Shown here: positions 8,056-16,928 of the stretch, in pieces
Layout of the letters: every line of letters starts with the position of its first letter
Position numbering within the stretch: position 1 is the stretch's first letter
From: Variovorax sp. YR216
GTDB taxonomy: Bacteria; Pseudomonadota; Gammaproteobacteria; Burkholderiales; Burkholderiaceae_C
NCBI RefSeq assembly: GCF_900107745.1
Contig: NZ_FNRO01000007.1
Span: forward strand, 1-64,000
DNA: 64,000 nucleotides
Reading direction: 5' to 3'
Translations under genes and position numbers: made by a program
The notes under the pieces: model-generated
What the model was told of the DNA's origin: nothing
Seen by the model: only the letters and a program-made list of their open reading frames with translations
Databases searched by the model: none

Positions 8056-8784
8056 ATGGACTACGTTTTTGCACCGACCGAACAGGTGGTGCTACCGGTG
8101 GCTGGCCGTAGCGATTCCTTCCCGGTCCAGCGCGTCTTCTGTATCGGCCGCAACTACCGCTGGCAGGCCAATGAGTCGGCGCCACGAAACATGCCGACCT
8201 GGTTCCTGAAACCACCGCAAGCCGTGGTTCCAGCACGGGGCACGTTGGCGTACCCATCGGACACTTCAGACTTCTGTCATGAGATCGAACTCGTCGTCGC
8301 CTTGGGCCGCGGTGGGAGCAATCTGGATCCCGCGCGGATCGAGACCGAACACGTTTGGGGCTACGCGGTCGGCATGGATCTCACGCGGCGCGATTTGCAG
8401 CAGCAGGCCAAGGCCGTGGGAGGTCCTTGGGCAGCGTCGAAGGCCTTTGACCAGTCCGCACCCTGCACGCCGGTTGTGCCGGTCGATGTTTGCGGCCATC
8501 CCAGGCACGGCGCCATCTGGCTGAGCGTGAATGGTCAAGAGCGGCAACGATCGGATGTGGGCGAACTGTTGTGGCCCGTTTCCGAGCTTGTGGCCATGTT
8601 GTCGCGCGCTGTCACGTTGCTGCCAGGTGATCTTGTCTTCACAGGCACCCCCGCAGGCGTTGGCCCCTTGCATCCGGGCGATGTCGTGCGGGGCGGAATC
8701 AGCGGGATCGGCGAGTTTTCCGTCACGGTTGATCCGGCCGGGGAGCGCCGAATCTCACACATCTTCGAGGAGACGAACCTATGA
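8056..8784 (+). CDS. fumarylacetoacetate hydrolase-fold family protein
   Basis: 242 aa, the usual length for single-domain FAH-fold hydrolases, decarboxylases and hydratases. The metal-binding acidic residues appear in [10 protein letters not shown] and [12 protein letters not shown], and the C-terminal signature [18 protein letters not shown] is intact. Such enzymes cleave C-C bonds of acylpyruvates or decarboxylate oxaloacetate-like acids. It begins 12 bp after the Bug gene and its TGA overlaps the next ATG by 4 bp, implying translational coupling with the SDR. A 2-oxoacid intermediate is likely given the hydroxyacid dehydrogenase in the operon (inference). Confidence 0.88.
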   Translation: MDYVFAPTEQVVLPVAGRSDSFPVQRVFCIGRNYRWQANESAPRNMPTWFLKPPQAVVPARGTLAYPSDTSDFCHEIELVVALGRGGSNLDPARIETEHVWGYAVGMDLTRRDLQQQAKAVGGPWAASKAFDQSAPCTPVVPVDVCGHPRHGAIWLSVNGQERQRSDVGELLWPVSELVAMLSRAVTLLPGDLVFTGTPAGVGPLHPGDVVRGGISGIGEFSVTVDPAGERRISHIFEETNL

Positions 8785-9545
8785 CATCCAATGCCGAATC
8801 CAGGATCGCGCTCGTCACTGGCGCAGGCAGCGGCATCGGTCGCGCTACAGCCTTGGGTCTCCTGGGCGATGGCTTTGTCGTCGTCCTGGCGGGCCGCCGG
8901 GTCGAACCCCTGCAAGCACTGGCGGAGGAAGCCGCGGCACGCGGTCAGAAGGCACTGGCAGTGCCTACCGATGTCACCGACCCGGCGAGCGTACAGGCGC
9001 TGTTCGACACCATCGAACGCACATACGGGCGACTCGACGTGCTGTTCAACAACGCCGGAGTCAATGCTCCGGCAGTGCCCGTCGACGAACTGCCATTGGA
9101 GAAATGGTTCAACGCGATCAATACCAACGTCACGGGTGTATTCCTGTGCGCACGCGCCGCGTTCGGTCTGATGCGCCGGCAGTCACCGCAAGGCGGGCGA
9201 ATCATCAACAACGGGTCGATCTCCGCCCACACACCGCGTCCTTTCACCGCCCCGTACACGGCCAGCAAGCACGCGGTCACCGGACTGACCAAGGCCCTTG
9301 CGCTGGACGGCCGAGCCTTCAACATCGTGGCCAGCCAGATCGACATCGGCAATGCCTTGACGGAGTTGTCCGAGCGCATGACGCGAGGCGTGCTCCAGGC
9401 CAACGGCACCGTGGCACCCGAGCCCATGATGCCCGCAGTGCACGTTGCCAATGCCGTGCGCCACATCGCGGCGCTTCCACTCGATGTGAATGTGCTCACG
9501 ATGACTGTCATGGCCAGTTCCATGCCTTTCGTCGGTCGAGGCTGA
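8781..9545 (+). CDS. SDR-family NAD(P)-dependent oxidoreductase
   Basis: 254-aa classical short-chain dehydrogenase. Cofactor motif TGAGSGIG at residues 15-22, NNAG at about 93, and the catalytic Ser-Tyr-Lys set in [20 protein letters not shown]. Overlaps the FAH-fold gene by ATGA. The C-terminal part is short and lacks a Gly-rich ending, but the length is normal. Probably oxidises or reduces a hydroxy/keto acid intermediate of the operon pathway; the exact substrate cannot be read from sequence. Confidence 0.9.
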   Translation: MTSNAESRIALVTGAGSGIGRATALGLLGDGFVVVLAGRRVEPLQALAEEAAARGQKALAVPTDVTDPASVQALFDTIERTYGRLDVLFNNAGVNAPAVPVDELPLEKWFNAINTNVTGVFLCARAAFGLMRRQSPQGGRIINNGSISAHTPRPFTAPYTASKHAVTGLTKALALDGRAFNIVASQIDIGNALTELSERMTRGVLQANGTVAPEPMMPAVHVANAVRHIAALPLDVNVLTMTVMASSMPFVGRG

Positions 9546-9592
9546 ACACGTCCGACCCTTTCCGTTCCCCCATCAGAGCCGAGGAGACATCC

Positions 9593-10567
9593 GTGCCACG
9601 TATCTCATTGTTCAAGCTTCTGGCCGTCGCGCTGACTGCCGTGGTGGCAACCAGTTCGGTTGCTGCGCAGAGCTATCCCAGCCGTCCGATCAAGATCATC
9701 GTGCCCGCGCCGCCGGGCGGGGCCATCGACATCCTCGCCCGCGTCGTCGGCAACAAGCTCTCCCTCTCGATGGGGCAGCCAGTGGTTATCGACAATCGGC
9801 CCGGCGCGTCGAACAACCTGGGCACGGAGGTTCTCGCCAAGGCAGTGCCGGACGGCTACACCATCGGTATCGTCGGTGGCAGCCACACCATCAACAAGTT
9901 CCTGTTCAAGAACCTGGGGTGGGATCCGGAGAAGAGCTTCGAGCCGATCGTCTACACGCACGAGGTCCCGCTCGTCTTCGCTGTCTATCCGCAGATCCCG
10001 GCCAGGACGTTGCCCGAACTCATTGCGTGGATGAAGGCCCATCCGGACCAGGCGAAGGTTGCGACTTCCGGTCGCGGCAGCGCCCAGGAGATGGCAGCGG
10101 AGTTGTTTCGGCTCGCCAGCGGAGTACCCATGCTGATGGTGCCGTACAAGGGCTCGTCTGCGGCGCAACCGGATCTACTGGCCGGCAGGACCATCCTGTA
10201 CATCGACACCGTGAGTGCGATCCAGGCACAGGTGAAGGCCGGCTCCGTGCGTGGCGTCGCGGTGACCTCGCTCAAGCGGGCCGCTTCGCTGCCCGAGGTC
10301 CCCACCGCCGACGAACAGGGCCTCAAGGGCTACGAGGCCAATACGAATGGTGGCTTCCTGGCTCCGGCCGGGACACCGCAACCCTTCATCGCCAGGCTCA
10401 ATGCAGAGATCAACGCGGCCCTCAGGCAGCCGGATGTGCGCGAGAAACTGGAAGCCGCCGGCATCGAGGTGCAGGGCGGCACGGCCCAGGAGTACGCGAC
10501 GCGAATGAAGGCTGACCTCGGAAAGTGGGGCAAGGTCATCCGCGACGCTGGGATTCAACCTGAGTGA
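9593..10567 (+). CDS. Bug/TctC-family periplasmic substrate-binding protein (GTG start)
   Basis: 324-aa binding protein. The frame is open far upstream, but GTG at 9593 is preceded by GAGGAGA and begins the signal peptide (ending SSVAAQS), followed by IVPAPPGGAIDI. It closes the five-gene operon. It is clearly diverged from the Bug at 7069: the canonical VVPFPPGG is changed to IVPAPPGG, so the two are not a recent duplication. Confidence 0.88.
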   Translation: MPRISLFKLLAVALTAVVATSSVAAQSYPSRPIKIIVPAPPGGAIDILARVVGNKLSLSMGQPVVIDNRPGASNNLGTEVLAKAVPDGYTIGIVGGSHTINKFLFKNLGWDPEKSFEPIVYTHEVPLVFAVYPQIPARTLPELIAWMKAHPDQAKVATSGRGSAQEMAAELFRLASGVPMLMVPYKGSSAAQPDLLAGRTILYIDTVSAIQAQVKAGSVRGVAVTSLKRAASLPEVPTADEQGLKGYEANTNGGFLAPAGTPQPFIARLNAEINAALRQPDVREKLEAAGIEVQGGTAQEYATRMKADLGKWGKVIRDAGIQPE

Positions 10568-10621
10568 GGGGGGCCGGATCTTTCTCGACACCGTCTCGCG
10601 CCGTCGCAGCCGCGGTGCGGA

Positions 10622-11107
10622 CTATTTTCTCGGCGCGTCGAGCTTCACCTTCACCGGACCGATCCCGGCGACATCCCCCCACGCCTTTGCGTCGAAGCGG
10701 AACTCGGCGACCGCGCATGTGGGCATGTCGATGATTTCTCTCGACAGCCGGTGCGCGAGGTCGGTGAACTCGGGGTTGTGGCCGAAGAGCATCACGCGGT
10801 CCAGCTTGTCATCCAGCGCGCAAACAACGGCAAGCAAGTCGTCCGGGCTGCTCGCGTAGAGCCGCTCATCGACAACGATGTTTTTGCGTGGGTAACCGAT
10901 CTCGTCGGCGATCAGCTGTGCCGTCGTCAACGCGCGCAGAGCTGGGCTCGAGACGAGCAGGTCGGGCCTCACCCCGCGCTTTCCGAGGCGCTTGCCCATC
11001 GTCGGGGCGTCCTGGCGGCCGCGGTCATCCAACGGTCGCTCCCGGTCGGGCAATGACGGATCGTCGCGACTCGACTTGGCATGCCGCACAAGGATCAAGG
11101 TTTTCAC
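10622..11107 (-). CDS. sixA: phosphohistidine phosphatase SixA family
   Basis: 161-aa histidine phosphatase. It begins with the RHG-type catalytic motif LVRHAKSS and has the second catalytic histidine in FGHNPEF, matching SixA, which dephosphorylates phosphohistidine on signalling proteins. GTG at 11107 gives the family-standard start right before KTLILVRHAK; the frame continues upstream to 11446, but that part has no SixA similarity. It is convergent with the Bug operon and stands alone, next to a degenerate region. Confidence 0.85.
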   Translation of the reverse strand: MKTLILVRHAKSSRDDPSLPDRERPLDDRGRQDAPTMGKRLGKRGVRPDLLVSSPALRALTTAQLIADEIGYPRKNIVVDERLYASSPDDLLAVVCALDDKLDRVMLFGHNPEFTDLAHRLSREIIDMPTCAVAEFRFDAKAWGDVAGIGPVKVKLDAPRK

Positions 11108-11616
11108 GATCAGCTTTCGGTCGGCTTCAACTCTACACCCGCTACGAATGCGCTGGCACCGCTGAGGACCCGCGCCACGGTTTCGGCGAGATGCAGCCAA
11201 TGGCGCCCGTCGTGGCCAGCACTGCTTGGGCGCTCGCAGATCGCGTTGCACAGTTCCGAAGGACAGTGATCGTGACCATGACCTTCGGTGGCTGACCGCC
11301 GAGACGGGAGCGTCCGCGAGATGATTGCTCAGTCGGCCTGTCTCGGCCGAGGAGGCAACGAATCGGGCCGCTCTGCGGCCCAACTCTTTTGGCGAAGCTG
11401 CTTCCCGATGGGTGTCTCTCCACCGAGCGTGACGGGTCTTGCGCACCGTTTTAACGTGGCTGGAGACCCATCAAGACTCAGTCTTATTGGGTACGTTGCG
11501 CGAGGCCTTTGCGAAGAGGCGAACGACGGACAAGATACGGCCGGCCAACTGAAGACGTTGGAGGCCACCACCCAACGAATAGGTCGCTAGCATGGATGCA
11601 GTTTGCAGGCACAGCC
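11108..11616. other. 509-bp stretch without a convincing gene
   Basis: No complete gene is supported. On the minus strand, 11110-11328 is an open segment without a start codon that has coding-like composition and encodes a His/Cys-rich N-terminal part (GHGHDHCPSELCNAICE) and a normal-looking C-terminus (HLAETVARVLSGASAFVAG). It ends just before the sixA GTG, so it may be the tail of a decayed upstream gene. Other short frames here are Arg/Ser-rich and look spurious. Confidence 0.35.
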
Positions 11617-11934
11617 ATGAATGAAGCTCTAGGGTCCGACCTTCCATCACTGGCAGTTCTCGCGGAACGCGTGGGTGCATCCTTGCGCAGGCGGCGAGAG
11701 TCGGTCGCGGTCGTTGAATCCTCTGCGGGAGGGCTCGTGTCCGCATCGCTTCTTGCGATACCCGGGGCCTCCGCCTTCTACTTCGGAGGTGCCGTCGTCT
11801 ACTCAAGGCGAGCTGGTCGGGCGCTTCTAGGCTTGACCGCAGCCGACCTCAGAGGCATGCGTGGTGAAACCGAGCCCTATGCCCTGCTGGTCGCTGGGCG
11901 GGATGACCACTGCGCTGCTGGACCGCCTCACTAG
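11617..11934 (+). pseudogene. CinA-family (PncC-type) nicotinamide-nucleotide amidohydrolase fragment
   Basis: The first 90 or so residues match the CinA C-terminal domain: VAVVESSAGGLVSASLL (catalytic Ser region), the GGAVVYSRRAGRALLGL stretch and the TEPYALLVA helix. After that the frame runs only about 12 residues before a stop; the family's conserved ETGAAGPTGN region and the last ~60 residues are missing, apart from a possible AAGP trace near the end. At about 105 aa it is far shorter than the ~160-aa family norm, so it is read as a truncated remnant. The following 11935-12046 contains nothing recognisable. Confidence 0.7.
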
Positions 11935-12046
11935 AGTTATGCACAGTCGGCATCCACGATGCCGGCTTCCATCCCCAAGTCAAAGTTCAAACGGCGCCGA
12001 CGAGAACGGTTGGCCGATGGCCGGGAGACCGACATCGATGACTGCT

Positions 12047-12964
12047 TCATCGCTGTGCGCCTCGCAGAAACTGCCCCAGCCGCCGATACCAGGGGGCATC
12101 GGGGTTCTGCAGCGCGGTGTGCGTGCCGAAATGGTCGAGTCCGGGTTCCATGAACTCCGAGCTCATGCCCGGTTGCTGCGCGAGGAGCGCGGCCAGGCGC
12201 TGGTTGGAGAGCCGCACGCGCGCGCTGTCGAATTCGCCGAAGCTCAGGCAGATGGGCACGGTGTTTCCCGAAGCCCAACAGAGCGGGCTCATGACCGCGT
12301 CTTCGCGGCCATCGCGTAGCACCATCGAGTAGATACGTTCCTCGAGACTCCCGGCCGCGGGCTGCGGATGGTGCAAGTCCATGATGCCGCTGATGGGAAG
12401 GCAGGCGCGAATGGCATCGTGGGGGATGCCGGCACGTTGCCGATCGGCCTGGCGCAGCGCGACCAGTGTCGCGAGATGCGCTCCGGCGGAATGGCCGGCA
12501 AGGTGGATGCGCCGCGCATCTGCGCCATAGGCTTCTGCGTGCTCGATGATGTGGCGCAACGCCGCAAGGCTGTCTTCGTAAGCAGCGGGGAGCTTGTCTG
12601 CCGGCGCCAGCCGGTACGACGGCGCAACGAGGACGCAGCCCAGCCGCGCAAGGTGCGGCGCCATGAAGCTGACATAGCTCCTGTAGCCGTTCGTCCAGCC
12701 GCCACCGTGCCAGAAGACGACCACGGGCGCGTTGCGAGCGCCTCGGGGGCCGAACACGTCATAGCGATGCAGCCGGTGCGATCCGTAGGCGACGTCGCGC
12801 CGCACGTCCAGGCTGTCCGTCGCCAGGTCGCGGGACCAGCGCATGACCTGGCGGGCGTAGTCCTCGGCTTCGGGAAAAGGCAGGCGCATCTGATGGTCGG
12901 GGTCCATCAAGTCGCGGTCTTCATCGTGCATGCGGTTTTCGTTGGAGGAAGAGGGCTCTCGCAT
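12047..12964 (-). CDS. alpha/beta hydrolase (HSL/kynurenine formamidase-like)
   Basis: 305-aa hydrolase with oxyanion-hole motif VVVFWHGGGW at about residue 85 and nucleophile elbow HLAGHSAGAHLA (Ser near 157). The distal acid and His are probably in FGEFDSARVR and LDHFGTH. Family includes arylformamidases, carboxylesterases and lactonases. It is the last gene of the porin-Bug-epimerase operon, beginning 3 bp after the epimerase stop. A lactonase or esterase acting on the product of the dehydrogenase is plausible (inference). ATG at 12964 is used; a second Met at residue 12 is an alternative. Confidence 0.85.
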   Translation of the reverse strand: MREPSSSNENRMHDEDRDLMDPDHQMRLPFPEAEDYARQVMRWSRDLATDSLDVRRDVAYGSHRLHRYDVFGPRGARNAPVVVFWHGGGWTNGYRSYVSFMAPHLARLGCVLVAPSYRLAPADKLPAAYEDSLAALRHIIEHAEAYGADARRIHLAGHSAGAHLATLVALRQADRQRAGIPHDAIRACLPISGIMDLHHPQPAAGSLEERIYSMVLRDGREDAVMSPLCWASGNTVPICLSFGEFDSARVRLSNQRLAALLAQQPGMSSEFMEPGLDHFGTHTALQNPDAPWYRRLGQFLRGAQR

Positions 12965-12967
12965 CGC

Positions 12968-13957
12968 TCAGGTCCTCGCAGCGATGCACATAGGCGCGAA
13001 GTGCACAACCGAATCGGCGAGCGAGTACGCAGGGCGCCATCCCAGCTCTCGTTCGGCGAGGCCAATGTCCGATGCCGCCTCGCGAACATGAGGAAAGCCC
13101 GCGAAGCCGCCGGTCGCGGTAGTTCGCATCTCGGTGCGCAACGCCGGATGACAAAGGCGCACCGCGTCGGCGAAATCATCGAAGGTGCAGAGCCTGCCGA
13201 GGCCGATGTTGTAGACGCCCTGCGCGGGCTCTGGTGCGTCGAGCGCCGCGACGTTCGCGAGTGCGCAATCGCGTGCGTCGATGAATTCCTCACCACCACG
13301 CCAGACGACATACGGATCGTCGATCACCGACGCCTCACCGCGGGAGGCGGGGCCGGCGAGCGACGAGAGCACGCGGCCCGGCACCGAAGTGCCGGGGCCG
13401 TTCCATGCGCTGATGACGGCCGCATAGCGCAGCGACACCGTGCTCAGACCATGCAGATCGCGGTAGAGCAACGCCAGATGTTCGGGCATGACCTTTGTCG
13501 CGGCGTAGATCGAGCCGGGTCGATGCCGGATGGATCGCAGCGCGAAGTCTTCCGGCAAGGCGTCTCCCTCGAAGTCTCCGAAGACCGGGTAGCCCACCGT
13601 CGTGGAACTCGCGACGACAACGCGTTGGAGCCGATGGCGGCGAGCCGCTTCGAGCACATTGGCGGTGCCCATGACGTTGACTTCGATGCCCTTCAGCGCG
13701 TTCTCTCGTATCGCAGTCGACAGGAGCGCTGCGGTGTGAACGATGCGTCGCACGTCGTGGCGTGAGATCAGATCCGACAGTCCGCTGAAATCGGTCACGT
13801 CGGCCTGCACGACATGCACCGCGGGGCTGTCGACGATCGTCGAGATCGCCTCGCGCGCCGGGTGCCGGTCCACGAGCAGGACGTCCTCGCCGCGGCGTGC
13901 CAACACGCGCGCGGTGTGGCAACCGATGACACCCGCGCCAGTAATGAGTGTTGTCAT
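12968..13957 (-). CDS. NAD-dependent epimerase/dehydratase (extended SDR)
   Basis: 329 aa. N-terminal GAGVIGCHTA (GxxGxxG) binds NAD(P), with DR at the end of beta-2 (LLVDRHP) favouring NAD. The catalytic YxxxK is in SIYAATKVMPEH, and Ser/Thr in VVASSTTVGYP. Extended SDRs include sugar epimerases and uronate dehydrogenases. It is 6 bp downstream of a Bug gene and 3 bp upstream of the alpha/beta hydrolase, so a dehydrogenase-lactonase pair acting on an imported acid or sugar acid is plausible (inference). Confidence 0.87.
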   Translation of the reverse strand: MTTLITGAGVIGCHTARVLARRGEDVLLVDRHPAREAISTIVDSPAVHVVQADVTDFSGLSDLISRHDVRRIVHTAALLSTAIRENALKGIEVNVMGTANVLEAARRHRLQRVVVASSTTVGYPVFGDFEGDALPEDFALRSIRHRPGSIYAATKVMPEHLALLYRDLHGLSTVSLRYAAVISAWNGPGTSVPGRVLSSLAGPASRGEASVIDDPYVVWRGGEEFIDARDCALANVAALDAPEPAQGVYNIGLGRLCTFDDFADAVRLCHPALRTEMRTTATGGFAGFPHVREAASDIGLAERELGWRPAYSLADSVVHFAPMCIAART

Positions 13958-13963
13958 GCGAGA

Positions 13964-14965
13964 TCAGTTGGCCTGGATGCCGAATTCCTTGACGATCTGG
14001 CCGTAGCGTTGATAGTCGTTCTGCACCAGTTTGCTCATCGAGGCCGGGTCGCCGCCCGTGGGTGTGAGGGCGATCGTTTCCATGCGTGCGGCCACATCAG
14101 GCATCTTGAGGATCTCCTGCACATGCTGGTTGAGCAGCTTGACCAGCTCCGGCGGCATGCCCTTTGGTCCCATGAGCGCCTGCCATGCACCGACCTCCGC
14201 ACCCTTGTAGCCCAATTCGGCCAGCGTGGGCACATCGGGCAGGAAAGGCGAGCGCTTCGAATCGGCGACCGCGAGCGGCACCAGCTTGCCGGCCTTGATG
14301 TGAGGCTGCACCGGGCCGAGCGTGGTGTACATCATCGGCACCTGGCCACCGACGAGGTCCGCCACGGCGGGCATGCTGCCGCGGTAAGGCACCTGCGTGA
14401 TCTTGGTTCCGGCCGACCTGTCGAAGAGTTCGGCAAGGATGTGCATCGGCGATCCGGCGCCGGGGCTCGCGTACGTCTGGATCTTGCCGGCCTTCGCGCC
14501 CGCGACCAGGTCCTTCATGCTGGTGACGCCCGATGCGGTGGTCGCAACCACGAACAGCGATTGGCTGCCCAACTGCGAGATCGAGGTGAGGTCGCGCGTC
14601 GGATCGACTTGCGCACCGGCAACGCCCTTGAGCACGTGTGGAGTGATCGCGATCGTGTTGGGCGCCAGCAGCAGCGTGTAGCCGTCGGGTGCGGCCTTGG
14701 CGACGTAGGCCGTCCCGATCGTGCCGGCTGCGCCGGTCCGGTTGTCGACCACGACCGGTTGGCCGAGGCGTGTCTGGAGCTTCTCGGCGACCACGCGGGC
14801 GAGCACATCGGTGTCCCCGCCGGCCGGGTAGGCGACCACGATCGTGATGGGCTTGCTCGGATAGTGCTGCGTGTCGGCGCGGGCAGTGCCGAGCGTGCCG
14901 CCCATGGCGACGGCGAGGGCAGCGAGGGTCGCGAGCGCGCAGCGGCGGGTTTGGAGAGTCTTCAT
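13964..14965 (-). CDS. Bug/TctC-family periplasmic substrate-binding protein
   Basis: 333-aa binding protein, signal peptide with a long Ala-rich h-region ending TARADT, then VVAYPAGGDTDVLARVV. The signature is shifted from VVPFPPGG to VVAYPAGG, marking a different Bug branch from its neighbours. It is second in the operon after an outer-membrane porin, so both outer-membrane and periplasmic uptake steps are encoded together. Confidence 0.9.
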   Translation of the reverse strand: MKTLQTRRCALATLAALAVAMGGTLGTARADTQHYPSKPITIVVAYPAGGDTDVLARVVAEKLQTRLGQPVVVDNRTGAAGTIGTAYVAKAAPDGYTLLLAPNTIAITPHVLKGVAGAQVDPTRDLTSISQLGSQSLFVVATTASGVTSMKDLVAGAKAGKIQTYASPGAGSPMHILAELFDRSAGTKITQVPYRGSMPAVADLVGGQVPMMYTTLGPVQPHIKAGKLVPLAVADSKRSPFLPDVPTLAELGYKGAEVGAWQALMGPKGMPPELVKLLNQHVQEILKMPDVAARMETIALTPTGGDPASMSKLVQNDYQRYGQIVKEFGIQAN

Positions 14966-15016
14966 GGGTGAATCCTTGGATCTTCGAGGTTGGCAGCGAG
15001 AGCGCGAAAAAATTCG

Positions 15017-16111
15017 TCAGTACACATGGCGGATGCCGAGGTTGTAGGCGCGCGAGCCCAGGCCCTGCTCGGTTGCGTTGCCCACGCGGTAGAAGCCCGT
15101 CTTCGAGCCCGCCGGCGCGTTGTTGTCGATACGCGCGATGGAGGTATAGAAGTTCGTCCGCTTCGAAATGAAGTGCACGTAGCCGAAGGCGATCTGGTTC
15201 GCGTCGTAGTTCTGAGTCGTCCGGTCATCCTTGTGGATGTAGGAGGCCAGGAAGCGGCCCTGCCCATAAGGCACGGCGACGCCGACCATCACGTCGCGCG
15301 AATCGGCGTTGACGATGCCGAAGACGGCCGAGCCCTTGTTCACCACGTAGTTGAAGTGCGCGGTCGCGATTCCGAAATCGTATTTCGCGCCCAGGAACGT
15401 GAGCCAGCCCGGGACACCGTTGGCATCGTTGACGTTGTGATAGCCGATCTTCACGTAGGCCGGTCCCGAAACGTAGCCAAACGCGCCGCCGTACTGGCGC
15501 TTGTAGCTGGCGTGGTTCTCCACTTCTCCGAACCCGTAGACAACGTCGGCGGTGAAGCCGCTGCTGTGGGTGTATGCGTAGCGGACGGTGTTGTCCATGC
15601 GGTTGTTGCCACCCGCGCCACCCGCGCTGATCAGGTTGGCGGAATCGCCCGCCAGGCCGGTCCCGAACGGGTCGGTCTCGGTCTGGACAATCGCCACCGG
15701 CGTGTACTGCCGCCCCAGCGTCACGCTGCCCAGAACGCCCTGCAGGCCTACGACCGCCAAGCGGCCAAAACCCAGCCCGCCCTGTGCGAGCCCGCCGGTG
15801 TCGGCCAATGGACCCATCTCCAGCGTGTAGAAGGCGCCGAGTCCCCCACCCATGTCCTCCGTCCCCTTGAAGCCGAGGCGGGATCCGGATTGCACACCGC
15901 TCGTCAACTTGTTGGCACTGGCGCCCTTCGGACCGCCGCTTTCGCGGACAAAACCCAGATCCACCAAGCCGTAGACCGTCGCGGTGCTTTGCGCCCAACT
16001 CGGGGAGGCTGAGAGTGCCGCGAGCAGTGCGGCGGCCGTGGGCGAAAACTTGGACGCGCGGGAGCGTGCACTCATCAGGTGCAGGATGCGATAATTGTTG
16101 TGCATTGTCAT
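15017..16111 (-). CDS. Gram-negative trimeric porin
   Basis: Up to 364 aa. Signal peptide ending ASPSWAQS, then TATVYGLVDLGFVRESGG, the standard first strand of beta-proteobacterial porins (Porin_4). Constriction-type and turn motifs GSRLGFKGTEDMGGGL and GRQYTP are present. The C-terminus ends GIRHVY, with Tyr in place of the usual terminal Phe. Three in-frame starts exist (16111, 16105, 16075); the last (MSARSRASKF) gives a more compact signal peptide. The first palindrome of the TCATGA array covers the 16111 start. First gene of the porin-Bug-epimerase-hydrolase operon. Confidence 0.9.
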   Translation of the reverse strand: MTMHNNYRILHLMSARSRASKFSPTAAALLAALSASPSWAQSTATVYGLVDLGFVRESGGPKGASANKLTSGVQSGSRLGFKGTEDMGGGLGAFYTLEMGPLADTGGLAQGGLGFGRLAVVGLQGVLGSVTLGRQYTPVAIVQTETDPFGTGLAGDSANLISAGGAGGNNRMDNTVRYAYTHSSGFTADVVYGFGEVENHASYKRQYGGAFGYVSGPAYVKIGYHNVNDANGVPGWLTFLGAKYDFGIATAHFNYVVNKGSAVFGIVNADSRDVMVGVAVPYGQGRFLASYIHKDDRTTQNYDANQIAFGYVHFISKRTNFYTSIARIDNNAPAGSKTGFYRVGNATEQGLGSRAYNLGIRHVY

Positions 16112-16151
16112 GAATGATTGAATATTTCATGAAATGTATTTGTCTTCATGA
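16108..16151. promoter_or_regulatory. three TCATGA palindromes at exact 19-bp spacing
   Basis: TCATGA occurs at 16108-16113, 16127-16132 and 16146-16151, so successive copies are 19 bp apart. The middle copy is extended to TTTCATGAAA and the last to TTCATGAA. The array fills the divergent promoter between the porin operon and the GntR gene and overlaps both annotated start codons. It is a strong candidate operator for the adjacent GntR/FCD regulator. Confidence 0.6.
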
Positions 16152-16879
16152 ATGCAAGCATGCGTGTGAGCACCTATATGCCAACAAACGAGTCTGTGTT
16201 AAGCGGAGCGGCCGACCCTGGATCGCGGACTGAGCGCGCCTATCAGCGCCTGCGCGCCGAAATCCTTCAGGGCGCACTCGCGCCGGGCGAGCGCCTGCGT
16301 GCGGCTGACCTCGACGCGCGCTATGACCTCGGACTGACGCCGATACGTGAGGCCCTGGTAAGGCTGGGCACAGAAGACCTCGTGCTCATGGAATCCAACC
16401 GCGGCGCCCGCGTGCGGGAAACCTCGCCCGAAGAGTTCGCTGATCTCATGAAGACGAGGCGCGAAATCGAGCGGCTTTGTCTTGCCGAAGCCATCCGCCT
16501 CGGCGATTCGAAGTGGGAAGCGGAGGTCATTGCCGCGCTGCACGTGCTGACGCGCACGCCGCTGCCAGACTTCACCGACCCTGTGCTTACCGCGAAATGG
16601 GAGGCGCACCACAGGCGTTTTCACGCAGCGCTCGTTAGCGCGTGCGGGTCCGAATGGCTGCTACGGTTCTGGAACCAGCTTGCAGATCATTCGGAGCGCT
16701 ATCGCATGATCCGTCTGAAAGGGCCCCTGGAGGCGCGCAACGTACAGGCGGAGCACCAGGCCATCCTCGATGCGGTGCTTCGCCGCGATATGGAGGAAAC
16801 GATCGCTCTGATGGATGCGCATTTGCGCGAAACCGAAGTCGCGGTGCAACTGGCAATGACCACTCCGGTTCAAGCCTGA
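16148..16879 (+). CDS. GntR-family (FCD) transcriptional regulator
   Basis: 243-aa regulator with winged helix at about residues 27-95 (ERLRAADLDARYDLGLTPIREALVRL) and an FCD effector domain including KWEAHHRRFHAALVSACGS and QAEHQAILDAVLRRD. Divergent from the porin operon. The annotated ATG at 16148 lies inside the third palindrome, so translation may really begin at a downstream Met (16160 or 16178); none of them has a clear ribosome binding site. Confidence 0.88.
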   Translation: MNASMRVSTYMPTNESVLSGAADPGSRTERAYQRLRAEILQGALAPGERLRAADLDARYDLGLTPIREALVRLGTEDLVLMESNRGARVRETSPEEFADLMKTRREIERLCLAEAIRLGDSKWEAEVIAALHVLTRTPLPDFTDPVLTAKWEAHHRRFHAALVSACGSEWLLRFWNQLADHSERYRMIRLKGPLEARNVQAEHQAILDAVLRRDMEETIALMDAHLRETEVAVQLAMTTPVQA

Positions 16880-16914
16880 TTCTGAAAGACCGTGCCGTCG
16901 GCTATTTCGTCATG

Positions 16915-16928
16915 ATGACGATCGTCAT
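16915..16928. repeat. perfect 14-bp palindrome at convergent gene ends
   Basis: ATGACGATCGTCAT is self-complementary and sits between the end of the GntR gene and the end of the AraC-family gene, overlapping the last codons of the latter. It lacks a loop and T-run, so it is not a typical terminator; it may be a protein-binding site or chance. Confidence 0.3.
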
